A stretch of 64,000 nucleotides of DNA from an uncultured Clostridia bacterium (GTDB lineage: Bacteria > Bacillota > Clostridia > Oscillospirales > Ruminococcaceae), in NCBI GenBank assembly GCA_945876435.1, contig CAMCOD010000005.1, forward strand, positions 27,786 through 91,785. Reading direction: 5' to 3'. The notes under the pieces were generated by a model. That model was given only the letters and a program-made list of their open reading frames with translations. It did no database searches and was not told where the DNA came from. The translations under genes were made by a program, and so were the position numbers. How positions within the stretch are numbered: the stretch's first letter is position 1; the number at the start of each line of letters is the position of its first letter. Below are positions 8,689 to 17,256 of this stretch, in pieces.

Positions 8689-9785
8689 TGCTGTTTCCTC
8701 TTTTCCTGCAAAAGGACTTCGATTCCCATCTTCAGCGCCAACTGCTCGATTTCGCTGCGTTTTTTGTCCTCAGAATCGCCAAAACTGCGAATAAAGCCGC
8801 CCAGAAGATTATTTTCATTTTCTGCACACAGGCGCTGCAAGTCATAATCCGGCAACGTAGCGTCTTTCAGCTGACACAGAACACCATCCGACAACAGTTC
8901 CTGCCGCAGTCCCTCCACATCCAACGGATGCTCCGCACCATGTTGGCCGCGAAGTTCAATATCGTAAAGATTGGAGATGCCTTCCTGCTCCGCCATGGCG
9001 CGGATCGCCGAGCGAAGCTGCCAGAAGGCATCCTGCGGCGAGATCTCCATCTGTTTTTTTATGCAGCGCCGCTGGGCAATTTCAATTTTCCCTGCGCGGA
9101 AGCCTTCCGTCGTCAGATCACAGAGCCAAAAACCGTGCTCTCCGGTTTCGCCGATATTCAGCGGCTCCGGAGAACCGCAGTAACGGATCCGTTCTTCCAG
9201 TACAACAGGCTGATGAATATGGCCCAAAGCAATATAATCCATATCCAAACTGCGCAGCCAGGCTGGGGAAAGTGGCAGATAGCGCGTTGGGCTGGTCAGC
9301 ACATCCCCGTGAAGAAGCAAAATATCGTAGCGGGACTGTTTTTTGGGCTGCCAGTCCTCCAAAATAGGCTTCGGCAACTCTGCCTCGCTCCAACCATAGG
9401 TATGTATCGTGCAGTCCAGCTCCGGAAAAGAAAAGGTAGAACGTCCAGCTGGGGCCACCAGCACCTGATCACACCATTGGATCCGCTCATAGTTGCTGTC
9501 CCAAATAAGAGGATCGTGATTGCCGGGCGTCACAACGAATTTCGCCTTTTTCAATTGGGACAGAATGGTATTCAAGCTTTTCAGCTCGTCAATATGCACA
9601 TAGCTGCTGTGGAACAGATCACCGGCGCAAAGCAGCAGATCCACCTGATTTTCGTTGGCAAAGCGGACGATAGACTCCGCCGTTTCCAGAAGCTCCCTTC
9701 GCCGTTTTCGGGCAAAATCCGCTCCATAGCGCTGAGGGGCAACGGTTTTTCCAATATGCCAATCTCCAGTATGGATAAAACGCAT
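8685..9785 (-). CDS. YhaO-like Mre11-type DNA repair exonuclease
   Basis: Calcineurin-like metallophosphoesterase (366 residues) with GDWHIG near residues 7-12, GDLFH near 55, GNHD near 88, LLHGDVL and ALGHIHQ. These are the metal-ligand motifs of Mre11/SbcD nucleases. The chosen ATG at 9785 has GAGGAGG 7 bp upstream; a longer in-frame extension to 9836 lacks such support. The C-terminal third probably docks on the YhaN-like ATPase encoded next and overlapping by 4 bp. It is a second Mre11-like enzyme in addition to SbcD at the left edge of the window. Confidence 0.88.
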   Translation of the reverse strand: MRFIHTGDWHIGKTVAPQRYGADFARKRRRELLETAESIVRFANENQVDLLLCAGDLFHSSYVHIDELKSLNTILSQLKKAKFVVTPGNHDPLIWDSNYERIQWCDQVLVAPAGRSTFSFPELDCTIHTYGWSEAELPKPILEDWQPKKQSRYDILLLHGDVLTSPTRYLPLSPAWLRSLDMDYIALGHIHQPVVLEERIRYCGSPEPLNIGETGEHGFWLCDLTTEGFRAGKIEIAQRRCIKKQMEISPQDAFWQLRSAIRAMAEQEGISNLYDIELRGQHGAEHPLDVEGLRQELLSDGVLCQLKDATLPDYDLQRLCAENENNLLGGFIRSFGDSEDKKRSEIEQLALKMGIEVLLQEKRKQQ

Positions 9786-9920
9786 GCTTTTTCCTCCTCT
9801 CAAAAATCCACTTGTTCTATTTTCATTATACTTCATATCCTGAACTTTGAAAAGTGTTGTTTTTGGCGAGTTTTGTCTCTTTTACCCGATTTTAAGGCCG
9901 CAAATCTGCAAATAAATGAA

Positions 9921-9949
9921 TTGTTTTTCCAATGAAAATGTGGTATAAT
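9921..9949 (+). promoter_or_regulatory. Promoter for the DUF1576 gene
   Basis: TTGTTT at 9921-9926 and TATAAT at 9944-9949 are separated by 17 bp in an AT-rich intergenic region. The expected transcript start is about 30 bp before the coding region. Confidence 0.6.
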
Positions 9950-9988
9950 TGTACTAATTTGTTATATTATTAACTGATCAAGGAAAGG

Positions 9989-11272
9989 GTGTTCCCTATC
10001 GAAAATTTCAAAGAAACCATCCGCATGAAACCCTTTATTTTTGCCCGAAAACTGCTGTGGCTGATCTGCGGCAGCTTGTTTCTCTTCGCTTTTCTCACTG
10101 GGAGTCCTATGGAGATCCTGGGCGGCATGTGGCGCATCGTCCAGCATAAAGCCGGACTGATTGCCGATAACTTTGCCGTGGGGGGAATCGCAGCCACCTT
10201 CTTCAATGCTGGCTGCATCATGGCGATCGCCCTTCTGCTGTTCCAGATCCTGAAGGTGAATATTACCGGCCCCGGTATCGCCTGCATCCTTCTCTGTGCC
10301 GGCTTCTCCATGTTCGGCAAGGATATTATAAACATCTGGCCAATTATCGCCGGTGTTTTCCTCTACGCCAAACGACACAAGGATGATTTTAACAAATATA
10401 TTTATAACGCGCTCTACGGCACCGCGCTTGCCCCGATCATCACCGAAATCGCTCAGATTCGCGGCGACTGGATCACCTTTGCCATCGCCATTTTGATCGG
10501 CCTTGGCATTGGCTTCATTCTTCCGCCTCTGTCTACATACTGTCTTCGTGTCCATCAGGGCTACAGCCTCTATAATGTAGGCTTTTCCGCCGGACTGGTG
10601 GGAACACTGGCAGTATCCATAATGCGCAGCTTTGGCTATAAGCCGGAATCCCAGCTTGTTTGGGTTTACGAAAATGATGTGCGTGTTCTTGTTTATCTGC
10701 TTGTTCTTTTTGCCGGCCTATTCGTACTGGGTTGGTATTTGTCAGGTTGGAGTATTAAGACCTGGTTCCAGATTTTCCGCCATTCCGGCCGTCTGATGTC
10801 GGATTTTGTGCTGATGGACGGACTGCCTCCGGTTCTGATGAATATGGGCTCTCTCGGCATTGTCTCTGTTTTGTACCTTCTTGCCATCGGCGGCAGCGTA
10901 AACGGCGCCACCATCGGCGGCATCTTCACAATCGTCGGTTTCGGCGCCTTCGGCAAGCATATGAAAAATGTTCTCCCCATTATTGCCGGTGTGGTTTTGG
11001 GCTCTCTGCTGAAAATTTGGAACATTTACGATCCTTCCGTACAGCTGGCTGCCCTGTTCGGAACCTGTCTTGCACCTATTTCCGGACAGTTTGGCTGGAA
11101 ATATGGTGTTGCCGCCGGTTTCCTTCACTCTTCCATGGTGCTGAGCATTGGCGTGTTCCATGGAGGTCTGAATCTGTACAATAACGGCTTTTCCGCTGGT
11201 ATGGTCGCCCTGATTCTTGTTCCATTGATCGAATCTATTGAAGGAGAGAAGTTGAATCATGCATCACGTTAA
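9989..11272 (+). CDS. DUF1576 family integral membrane protein with internal repeat
   Basis: Polytopic membrane protein (427 residues, about 10-12 hydrophobic segments) of the uncharacterised DUF1576 family. Its two halves resemble each other: FGKDIINIWPIIAGV in the first half corresponds to FGKHMKNVLPIIAGV in the second, YGTALAPI to FGTCLAPI, and YNVGFSAGLVG to YNNGFSAGMVA. Such internal duplications are common in transporters, so a transport role is possible but unproven. The start is uncertain: GTG at 9989 sits directly behind AAGGAAAGG with almost no spacing, and ATG at 10025 lacks a clear RBS. The last 14 bp overlap the next gene, which suggests coupling with that small soluble protein. 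Confidence 0.8.
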   Translation: MFPIENFKETIRMKPFIFARKLLWLICGSLFLFAFLTGSPMEILGGMWRIVQHKAGLIADNFAVGGIAATFFNAGCIMAIALLLFQILKVNITGPGIACILLCAGFSMFGKDIINIWPIIAGVFLYAKRHKDDFNKYIYNALYGTALAPIITEIAQIRGDWITFAIAILIGLGIGFILPPLSTYCLRVHQGYSLYNVGFSAGLVGTLAVSIMRSFGYKPESQLVWVYENDVRVLVYLLVLFAGLFVLGWYLSGWSIKTWFQIFRHSGRLMSDFVLMDGLPPVLMNMGSLGIVSVLYLLAIGGSVNGATIGGIFTIVGFGAFGKHMKNVLPIIAGVVLGSLLKIWNIYDPSVQLAALFGTCLAPISGQFGWKYGVAAGFLHSSMVLSIGVFHGGLNLYNNGFSAGMVALILVPLIESIEGEKLNHASR

Positions 11273-11609
11273 AAAGAAAATTGCCCGAATTGTGGACGAA
11301 TTGATCACCTTTTTCTATGCCGCAGGCGGAACGGATTTTGATATCAAAATCCGGGAAGACGAGGAGCAGCATGCTATCTTTTTCCGCAGCAATTACGATG
11401 AGGCACATTTCCCAAAAATTGAACAGCTCTGCCGTTATCTGAACCAAGGCCGTTCCCCAGCAGTCGAAGAGAGCTATTGGGGACTGGCCGGCGGCGGTGA
11501 TTTGGAGGCTGAAAGCGAAATGCTACTAATCGGCGCTATGATCGACCATGCGGATATCAAAATCAAGGATGGTTACATCACGTTTTATCTCTACCGTTAC
11601 AGAGGATAG
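11259..11609 (+). CDS. Small soluble protein coupled to the DUF1576 membrane protein
   Basis: A 116-residue protein I cannot assign to a named function. It has no membrane segment or signal peptide and is rich in acidic residues, with alternating beta-like stretches (DFDIKI, HAIFF, ADIKIKDGYITFYLY). The start codon lies inside the upstream gene, with GAAGGAGAG about 10 bp before the ATG. The only neighbour on this strand is the membrane protein, so a cytoplasmic accessory or regulatory role is a reasonable inference. A strong bidirectional terminator follows. Confidence 0.75.
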   Translation: MHHVKKKIARIVDELITFFYAAGGTDFDIKIREDEEQHAIFFRSNYDEAHFPKIEQLCRYLNQGRSPAVEESYWGLAGGGDLEAESEMLLIGAMIDHADIKIKDGYITFYLYRYRG

Positions 11610-11616
11610 AATAATA

Positions 11617-11651
11617 AAAAAATCCCCGGCCATCCAGCCGGGGATTTTTTT
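11617..11651. terminator. Bidirectional intrinsic terminator
   Basis: The stem AATCCCCGGC / GCCGGGGATT is flanked by A7 and T7 runs. It separates the DUF1576 operon from the convergent GT8 gene. Confidence 0.92.
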
Positions 11652-11652
11652 A

Positions 11653-12447
11653 TTATGGATTCAGTTCCTTGTAAAATACGCCTAAAGTACCAATGTAATA
11701 ATCGTTCCATGGTTTGTTTTTGCCGCAGTAATGGACGATCACCGTATTCTTCCGCACCCAGTCCAAATCCCGCTTTGGATTAAGGGGATTGGCGTTTCGA
11801 GAAGAAAGGATGCGATCGCTCAGATTATAGCGCATGGTATCTGCAAGTTTGACCCTTTCGCCGTAAAGCGCAGTCAGAATATCCTGATCCGGCAGCAAAA
11901 AGCTGTGCATTTTTTCTTTGGCAAATTGACGGATATCGTTGAGCTTAACATTTTCCCGCAGCAACGGAAGATTCAGCAGCATAACACCGGTATTAATATA
12001 GGGAACTTCTTTCTCTGTGCCCAGCCGCTTCTGATTGATTTTCGTAAGGATTTTTTTCACATGGGTGCAGGCAATGTAATAATTGTCCTCAAAGTCCATG
12101 TTGTACAACTCTGCCAGTGGATTGATAACGACCAAATCCACATCTAGATAAAGGATGCGATCCAAATTCTCCGGCAGCAGCAGCGGCGCGGCAAGCCGGT
12201 AGTAAATCTGTTTTGGATAACGTTTCGATTCCGGAAAACCTGCAAACATTTCCGGATTTAAGTCAATAAAATGACAGCTTACTGTTTCTCCAGCACCATC
12301 GCACACCGCTTTTTTGCTCTCTTCCGTCAAATCGGAATGAAGAATATAAGCATCATAGTGTTCTTCGCCCCCATTTTTAACGATGGAATGGACGCAGCTG
12401 CAAAACAGCGGAACGAATTTCTCATTGATCGCGAATAATAGATTCAT
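11653..12447 (-). CDS. Family 8 glycosyltransferase
   Basis: GT8 retaining glycosyltransferase (264 residues), probably using a UDP-hexose to decorate a surface glycan or lipid. The N-terminal beta strand MNLLFAINEKFVPLF is followed near residue 100 by YLDVDLVV, whose DVD is the DxD metal/nucleotide-binding motif. NTGVMLLNL and LPDQDILTALY follow, both characteristic of GT8, and HYCGKNKPWNDYY stands near the C-terminus. The ATG at 12447 is preferred because AGGAGGGCAT lies upstream. The gene stands alone between the DUF1576 operon and spoIIM. Acceptor and product are unknown. Confidence 0.9.
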   Translation of the reverse strand: MNLLFAINEKFVPLFCSCVHSIVKNGGEEHYDAYILHSDLTEESKKAVCDGAGETVSCHFIDLNPEMFAGFPESKRYPKQIYYRLAAPLLLPENLDRILYLDVDLVVINPLAELYNMDFEDNYYIACTHVKKILTKINQKRLGTEKEVPYINTGVMLLNLPLLRENVKLNDIRQFAKEKMHSFLLPDQDILTALYGERVKLADTMRYNLSDRILSSRNANPLNPKRDLDWVRKNTVIVHYCGKNKPWNDYYIGTLGVFYKELNP

Positions 12448-12539
12448 ACTATGCCCTCCTATGAATTCTGGAGGTATTTTACTACAGAAAAGCACCACAG
12501 ATATGTCGAAATCTTTTCCAGATTGTGAACTTTTCCGTA

Positions 12540-13151
12540 TTAAAGGATCCAGCGGCTGATCAAAAGCATCAAAAGCGCCCCCAAAAAAGCAGAAAAGCCA
12601 GACAATAAGAGCAAAAACAGGAAGCGAAGCACATACACTCTCGGCGTAACAGACAGGCCCTTGACCCCGGCGGATCCAAATAGTTGCCGCAAAAAATTCA
12701 GACTGAACGCAATGCTTTCCCGGGTTGCCGCCAGCTGAAGCAGCAGAAACAGCAGCGTTTGCGGCAAAAGGATCAGAGCATAGTAGCTGAAGGCTTCCCT
12801 GCCCTGCTGCGCCAGAAAGGTTCCGGCTATCCCTAAGCCCAGGCCCCGGTAGAACAGCAGAAAAACCGCGACCGGCTGGCCGATGGCGCAGAAACCGCAG
12901 AAGAACAGGAGAACCATCAAGCCCCCTTCCGTCAGAAAACCATTCTGAAAGGCTTCCGAAAAAGTTGTGTTTCGCTGCAAACCCATCAACGCGGCAAGCA
13001 GTTCCACTGTTTCGCTATCGCACTGACCATATATTTTGGTTCCAACGAACGCACCCGCCAAAAAAAGCAGTCCAAGCAGAACGGTTCCACCCTTTTTCCT
13101 AAAATGATACAACAAAAAACGCCTTACCCTTCCCTGCTGAATCCCTGCCAT
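12540..13151 (-). CDS. spoIIM: SpoIIM-like stage II sporulation protein
   Basis: Integral membrane protein of about 203 residues in the SpoIIM (DUF95) family. In B. subtilis it forms the DMP machine with SpoIID and SpoIIP, which dissolves septal peptidoglycan during engulfment. An N-terminal cytoplasmic basic stretch precedes a first membrane helix (GTVLLGLLFLAGAFVGTKIYG), and several further hydrophobic helices fill the rest. SpoIID and SpoIIP are not in the window. The ATG at 13151 is chosen because AGAGG lies 6 bp upstream; a longer in-frame reading would run through the terminator hairpin of the hydrogenase operon. It supports an endospore-forming host. Confidence 0.85.
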   Translation of the reverse strand: MAGIQQGRVRRFLLYHFRKKGGTVLLGLLFLAGAFVGTKIYGQCDSETVELLAALMGLQRNTTFSEAFQNGFLTEGGLMVLLFFCGFCAIGQPVAVFLLFYRGLGLGIAGTFLAQQGREAFSYYALILLPQTLLFLLLQLAATRESIAFSLNFLRQLFGSAGVKGLSVTPRVYVLRFLFLLLLSGFSAFLGALLMLLISRWIL

Positions 13152-13233
13152 AGTCATCCTCTTTTCTTGTCCGTTTGCTGCATTGTATGCCGACCAAGGA
13201 CTGATTATGACCCTTGGATTCATGATGTAAACA

Positions 13234-13265
13234 GAAAATGAGCCGTCCGAAGACGGCTCATTTTC
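13234..13265 (-). terminator. Terminator of the hydrogenase operon
   Basis: Hairpin GAAAATGAGCCGTC-TTC-GGACGGCTCATTTTC on the minus strand, 25 bp beyond the hydA stop. The T-run is partly inside the stem. Confidence 0.75.
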
Positions 13266-13289
13266 CATAAGGGAGAGGCTATTGGGGGG

Positions 13290-15029
13290 TTATTGGATTT
13301 CCCGTTTGGTATAATGGGTATGCAGGAGTTCATGGGCTTTGTGGCCGTTGGGTTCACCCAGAAATTCCTTGTACAGTGTTTGGATTTCCGGGTTTTTATG
13401 AGATTGGCGATAAGTAGATTTTTTATCGATCCGGTACAGGCCGTCCATGCGCTGGGCTTTGATGGCTGCAGTGGTGCGGAACGGCTGTCCGCCGCCGCCT
13501 ACGCAGCCGCCTGGGCAGCACATAACCTCGATAAACTGGTAGTCACACTCGCCCGCGCGAATCTTATCCAGCAGGATCTTGGCATTTTTCAATCCGGAAG
13601 TAACAGCGACTTTCACCGTTGTACCGTTGAGATCCAAAGAGGCTTCTTTGATGGCTTCATGACCGCGTACGCCCACAAAGTCCAGGTCCCCGGCCTCTTT
13701 TCCGGTAACAATGGCGTATACAGAGCGCAAAGCCGCCTCCATAACACCGCCGGAAGTGCCAAAGATGGCGCCTGCGCCGGAAGCCAGACCCAGCGGATTG
13801 TCAAATTCTTCTTCTGGCAGGCTGGTCAGATCCAAACCACGGCTGCGGATCATTTTCGCTAACTCTCTGGTGGTTAATACAACGTCAACATCCTGCGCAC
13901 CGCTGTCGTTCATCTCCGGACGCTGGCACTCGTACTTCTTCGCGATGCAGGGCATAATGGAGACAACGAACATTTTCTCCTTCGGGATCCCCATTTTTTC
14001 CGCATAATAGGTTTTGGCAATGGCGCCGAACATCTGCTGCGGAGATTTACAGCTGGACAGGTTATCCATCATGTCCGGATATACTTTTTCCACATAGTTT
14101 ACCCAGCCTGGACTGCAGGAGGTGATCATCGGCAGCTTACCGCCATTCTGCAGACGGTTAAGCAGCTCGGTACCTTCTTCCATAATGGTCAAGTCAGCGG
14201 CAAAGTTGGTGTCAAACACCTTGTCGAAGCCCAATCTCCGCATAGCCGCAACCATGGAACCGGTTGCGACGGAGCCTTTGGGCAGGCCGAAATCGTCGCC
14301 AATGGCAACACGGACAGCCGGAGCTACCTGAACCACCACATGCAGATCCGGGTTCTGAAGCGCATCCCATACCCGCTCCGTATCATCCTTTTCGCTGAGG
14401 GCGCCTACCGGACAGGCAGCCACACACTGACCGCAAAGCACACAGGCTGTGGAATTCAGCGGATGGTCAAAGGCTGTACCGATGGAAAAATGGGTGGAAC
14501 GGTTCTGATAACCGATGGCGTTTGTACCCTGAATCGCTTGGCAGGCATCGACACAGCGTCCGCATTTGATACATTTGCTCATATCCCGCACCAAAGCCGG
14601 GTTATCTTCCTGCTTGGGAACACGGGTAAAGACTGAATCAAAGGAGTTTTCCTTCAGGTTGTACTCCTGCGCCAGCGTCTGCAGCTCGCATTTGCCGCTT
14701 TTCGGGCAGCTGAGGCAGTCCTGCGGATGGTTGGCCAGGATCATTTCCAGAATGGTCTTGCGAGCCATGCGAACTTTCGGCGTATTGGTGAACACTTCGC
14801 CGCATTCATCCACATAGTTGTTGCAGGCGGTTTTCAGCCGGCGGCTCCAGCTGTCCTCAACCACACATACACGGCAGAAAGCGCGCACGGTCATATCCGG
14901 ATGATGGCAAAGAGTCGGGATTTTGATGCCGATTTTTGCCGCGGCTTCCAGAATGGTGGTGCCGGAAGGTACGGTTACAGGAATACCGTCGATTTTGATT
15001 GTAACCATTTTATTTGGATCGATATGCAT
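13290..15029 (-). CDS. hydA: [FeFe]-hydrogenase catalytic subunit (HydA/HndD type)
   Basis: Catalyses reversible proton reduction to H2 in the cytoplasm. Domains in order (579 residues): an N-terminal plant-ferredoxin-like [2Fe-2S] domain (CHHPDMTVRAFCRVC), a His-Cys [4Fe-4S] segment (HPQDCLSCPKSGKC), two [4Fe-4S] motifs (CIKCGRCVDAC, CVLCGQCVAACP), then the H-cluster domain. That domain carries the three signature motifs TSCSPGW, MPCIAKKYE and EVMCCPGGCVGGGGQP. The size and composition match the NAD(P)-linked multimeric enzymes. It is the last gene of the operon and overlaps the NuoF-like gene by one base (TAATG). Bifurcating versus plain NADH use cannot be decided from this gene alone. Confidence 0.95.
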   Translation of the reverse strand: MHIDPNKMVTIKIDGIPVTVPSGTTILEAAAKIGIKIPTLCHHPDMTVRAFCRVCVVEDSWSRRLKTACNNYVDECGEVFTNTPKVRMARKTILEMILANHPQDCLSCPKSGKCELQTLAQEYNLKENSFDSVFTRVPKQEDNPALVRDMSKCIKCGRCVDACQAIQGTNAIGYQNRSTHFSIGTAFDHPLNSTACVLCGQCVAACPVGALSEKDDTERVWDALQNPDLHVVVQVAPAVRVAIGDDFGLPKGSVATGSMVAAMRRLGFDKVFDTNFAADLTIMEEGTELLNRLQNGGKLPMITSCSPGWVNYVEKVYPDMMDNLSSCKSPQQMFGAIAKTYYAEKMGIPKEKMFVVSIMPCIAKKYECQRPEMNDSGAQDVDVVLTTRELAKMIRSRGLDLTSLPEEEFDNPLGLASGAGAIFGTSGGVMEAALRSVYAIVTGKEAGDLDFVGVRGHEAIKEASLDLNGTTVKVAVTSGLKNAKILLDKIRAGECDYQFIEVMCCPGGCVGGGGQPFRTTAAIKAQRMDGLYRIDKKSTYRQSHKNPEIQTLYKEFLGEPNGHKAHELLHTHYTKREIQ

Positions 15030-16327
15030 TATTTACCCTCCTTATCCTTAGGGAAACATACGGGACATTCACCGCGCATATGGGCTTCAAATTCCGCTCT
15101 GCGGTGTTTCAGGCAGGAATCCAAGGCTGTGCAGGCCGCCTGGCCAAGACCGCAGGAGGAAGCGAGAGCCATTGTTGCGGACAAGCGCTCCAAACGTTCG
15201 AAGTCCTCTTCCGTAGCCGTACCCTTCGCAAATTTAGTCAGAATATTATGGACATGACGGTTGCCTTCCCGGCAAGGTGTACATTTACCGCAGCTTTCGT
15301 GGATGAAGAATTCACATACTTTCAGCAGGTAGTCAATGATGCACATATCCTCGTCCAGAACCACAAGCGCTCCGGAGCCAACGCTCAAGCCCTCTTTCTT
15401 CAGCGCTTTGGCAGTATATGGCGTATCCAGCTGTTCCGGGAAACCGATTGGACCGGACTGACCACCCAGATGATAGAATTTCAATTCTTTGCCGTCAGCG
15501 ATGCCGCCGCCGAACTCTTCGTCATAAATCAGGTCGCGGAGCGTTACATGACCAAGACCCACTTCCACAACCTTGCGGTTTACGCTGTTGCCGCAGATGG
15601 AAACCAGCTTGGAACCACCGTCTCCTTCGCTGCCCAGCTCCGCAAAAGCCTTGCCTCCCATCTCCACAATCAGCGGAACATCGGCAAAGGACTCAACATT
15701 GTTGACCAGCGTTGGCTTGCTGAACAGACCAACTTCCGCCAGATGAGGCGGTTTTACACGGGGACGGCCGGTTTTGGACTCAATGGAGTTCAGAAGGCCG
15801 GAGTTTTCACCGCAAACATAGGCGCCGGCGCCGCTTACCACATGGATCCGGAAGCTGTAGCCGGAATTGCAGATATTGTCACCCAGATAGCCGGCTTTTT
15901 CACAGGCTTCCAGAGACTCTTTGAATTTTTCCTGAATAATGCGGTACTCACCGCGGATATAAATGTAACCGTCCTGAGAGTTAAACACATAACCGGCGAT
16001 GATCATGCCTTCAATGATGCTCATCGGGTCGTCCTTCAGCAGCAGTTTATCCTTAAAGGTACCCGGTTCCCCTTCATCCGCGTTGCAGACGATATATTTT
16101 GGCTCCCCTTCAATATTGTAGAGCTGTTTCCACTTCTTTCCCGCCGGGTAAGCAGCGCCGCCGCGTCCCAGCAGGTTTGCGTCCAGCATTTCATTGATGA
16201 TTTCCATTTTTTCCATGGTCAAAGCCTTTTTCAAAGCGCTGAAACCACCCATGGAAACATAGTCCTCGACGGACTGTGGATTGATTTTGCCGGCACGTTT
16301 GCTCAGCAGGGATAATGATTTGGACAT
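15029..16327 (-). CDS. hydB: NuoF-like flavoprotein subunit of the hydrogenase (HydB/HndC type, short form)
   Basis: Binds FMN and NADH and passes electrons to a [4Fe-4S] cluster. Seen are GRGGAAYPAGKKW near residue 55, NADEGEPGTFKDK near 80, GAGAYVCGENSGLL near 165 and the C-terminal cluster motif ESCGKCTPCREG near 345. The protein is 432 residues and stops at CPVCFPKDKEGK. HydB subunits of characterised bifurcating hydrogenases (about 600 residues) carry an extra N-terminal [2Fe-2S] thioredoxin-like domain and a C-terminal two-cluster ferredoxin domain. Both are missing here. Those centres may come from the NuoE-like and HydA subunits. Located between them in one operon. Confidence 0.92.
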   Translation of the reverse strand: MSKSLSLLSKRAGKINPQSVEDYVSMGGFSALKKALTMEKMEIINEMLDANLLGRGGAAYPAGKKWKQLYNIEGEPKYIVCNADEGEPGTFKDKLLLKDDPMSIIEGMIIAGYVFNSQDGYIYIRGEYRIIQEKFKESLEACEKAGYLGDNICNSGYSFRIHVVSGAGAYVCGENSGLLNSIESKTGRPRVKPPHLAEVGLFSKPTLVNNVESFADVPLIVEMGGKAFAELGSEGDGGSKLVSICGNSVNRKVVEVGLGHVTLRDLIYDEEFGGGIADGKELKFYHLGGQSGPIGFPEQLDTPYTAKALKKEGLSVGSGALVVLDEDMCIIDYLLKVCEFFIHESCGKCTPCREGNRHVHNILTKFAKGTATEEDFERLERLSATMALASSCGLGQAACTALDSCLKHRRAEFEAHMRGECPVCFPKDKEGK

Positions 16328-16362
16328 GGTATCATTCCTTTCCTTCCGATTCTGGATGGGAA

Positions 16363-16845
16363 TTAAGCATTGCGAAGATTCTGGATGATTTCTTTGATTT
16401 TTTCTTCGGTCAGATTGCCATGGGTTCTTCCCTGAACACGAATCACCGGACCGATGTCACAGTAACCGTTGCACGGCATATACTGAACGGAAAACAGGCC
16501 GTCCGGGGTGGTTTCACCAACCTTGATCCCCAATTCCTTTTCCAAAACAGCAACAACACGGTCGGACTTGGACGCATAGCAGGGGGCGCTGTTGCAAACT
16601 TCGATGACATATTTGCCGCGTGGCTTTGTCTCCAGCATTGCATAGAAGGTCAGAATGTCATACATCTGGACGTGGGACAGACCTACGCGGTCGGCAACAA
16701 GATTTGCGGTTCTTTCATCAATGTAGTTCTGCGGAGAAAGATCCTGCAGCTTCAGCAAAATGGCCAGCAGATTTTCTTTGCAGGCACCATTTTCTTCAAC
16801 AACTGCCAGGATCTCTTCATCGGAGAAATGTTTCAGCATATTCAT
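16363..16845 (-). CDS. hydC: NuoE-like [2Fe-2S] thioredoxin-fold subunit (HydC/HndA type)
   Basis: A 160-residue member of the 24-kDa NADH dehydrogenase subunit family, first gene of the hydrogenase operon. The four cluster cysteines are in VCNSAPCYASKS and MPCNGYCDIGP. The N-terminal helical part is short, as usual for the family. With the NuoF-like and HydA subunits it would form a soluble NAD(H)-linked [FeFe]-hydrogenase that disposes of fermentation electrons as H2. The RBS is GGAGGTATGA. The promoter lies about 95 bp upstream. Confidence 0.92.
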   Translation of the reverse strand: MNMLKHFSDEEILAVVEENGACKENLLAILLKLQDLSPQNYIDERTANLVADRVGLSHVQMYDILTFYAMLETKPRGKYVIEVCNSAPCYASKSDRVVAVLEKELGIKVGETTPDGLFSVQYMPCNGYCDIGPVIRVQGRTHGNLTEEKIKEIIQNLRNA

Positions 16846-16938
16846 ACCTCCATCTGTTTCTTCAGTTGATCCATGCTGTTTTCTGTAAATCCACTTTCCG
16901 TCATAGCATCACAATAAACAACATAACTATCAAGGTAA

Positions 16939-16968
16939 ATTATACAATCATTACCCTATAATAGTCAA
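16939..16968 (-). promoter_or_regulatory. Promoter of the hydrogenase operon
   Basis: On the minus strand TTGACT (16963-16968) and TATAAT (16939-16944) are separated by 18 bp. This leaves a leader of roughly 85 nt before the NuoE-like start. Confidence 0.7.
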
Positions 16969-17226
16969 GATTTAAGCGTTGTATCTAAAAGTTTTCACCG
17001 TTTTGGCAGAATTTTCAGAAGTATTTTCTGTGTTTTTGTACAAGTAACATCCTTTTAATTAATCTTAGAAAATATCTTTTCTTAACATTTCAAATAAAAG
17101 ACTAACATAACCTTCTCTTATTCCCCATGGACCAGCAAAAATCAACAGCTTTTTTATTCCCAACTTTCTGCTTTTGTTCATATTGTTTATTCTTGACCCA
17201 TATAACGATTTTTTTATCGTTTTCTA

Positions 17227-17256
17227 TTGACACCCTGCCAGTTAGCGAAGTATAAT
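17227..17256 (+). promoter_or_regulatory. Promoter of feoAB with overlapping inverted repeat
   Basis: TTGACA (17227-17232) and TATAAT (17251-17256) are separated by 18 bp, a near-consensus sigma-A promoter. A short inverted repeat, GTTAGC (17241-17246) and GCTAAC (17270-17275), brackets the -10 box. It could be an operator for an iron-responsive repressor of the DtxR or Fur type, but the arms are only 6 bp, so this is tentative. Confidence 0.7.

Noticed and set aside
8688..9935. 415-codon plus-strand frame opposite the YhaO-like gene
   Set aside because: Antisense shadow with no recognisable protein features.
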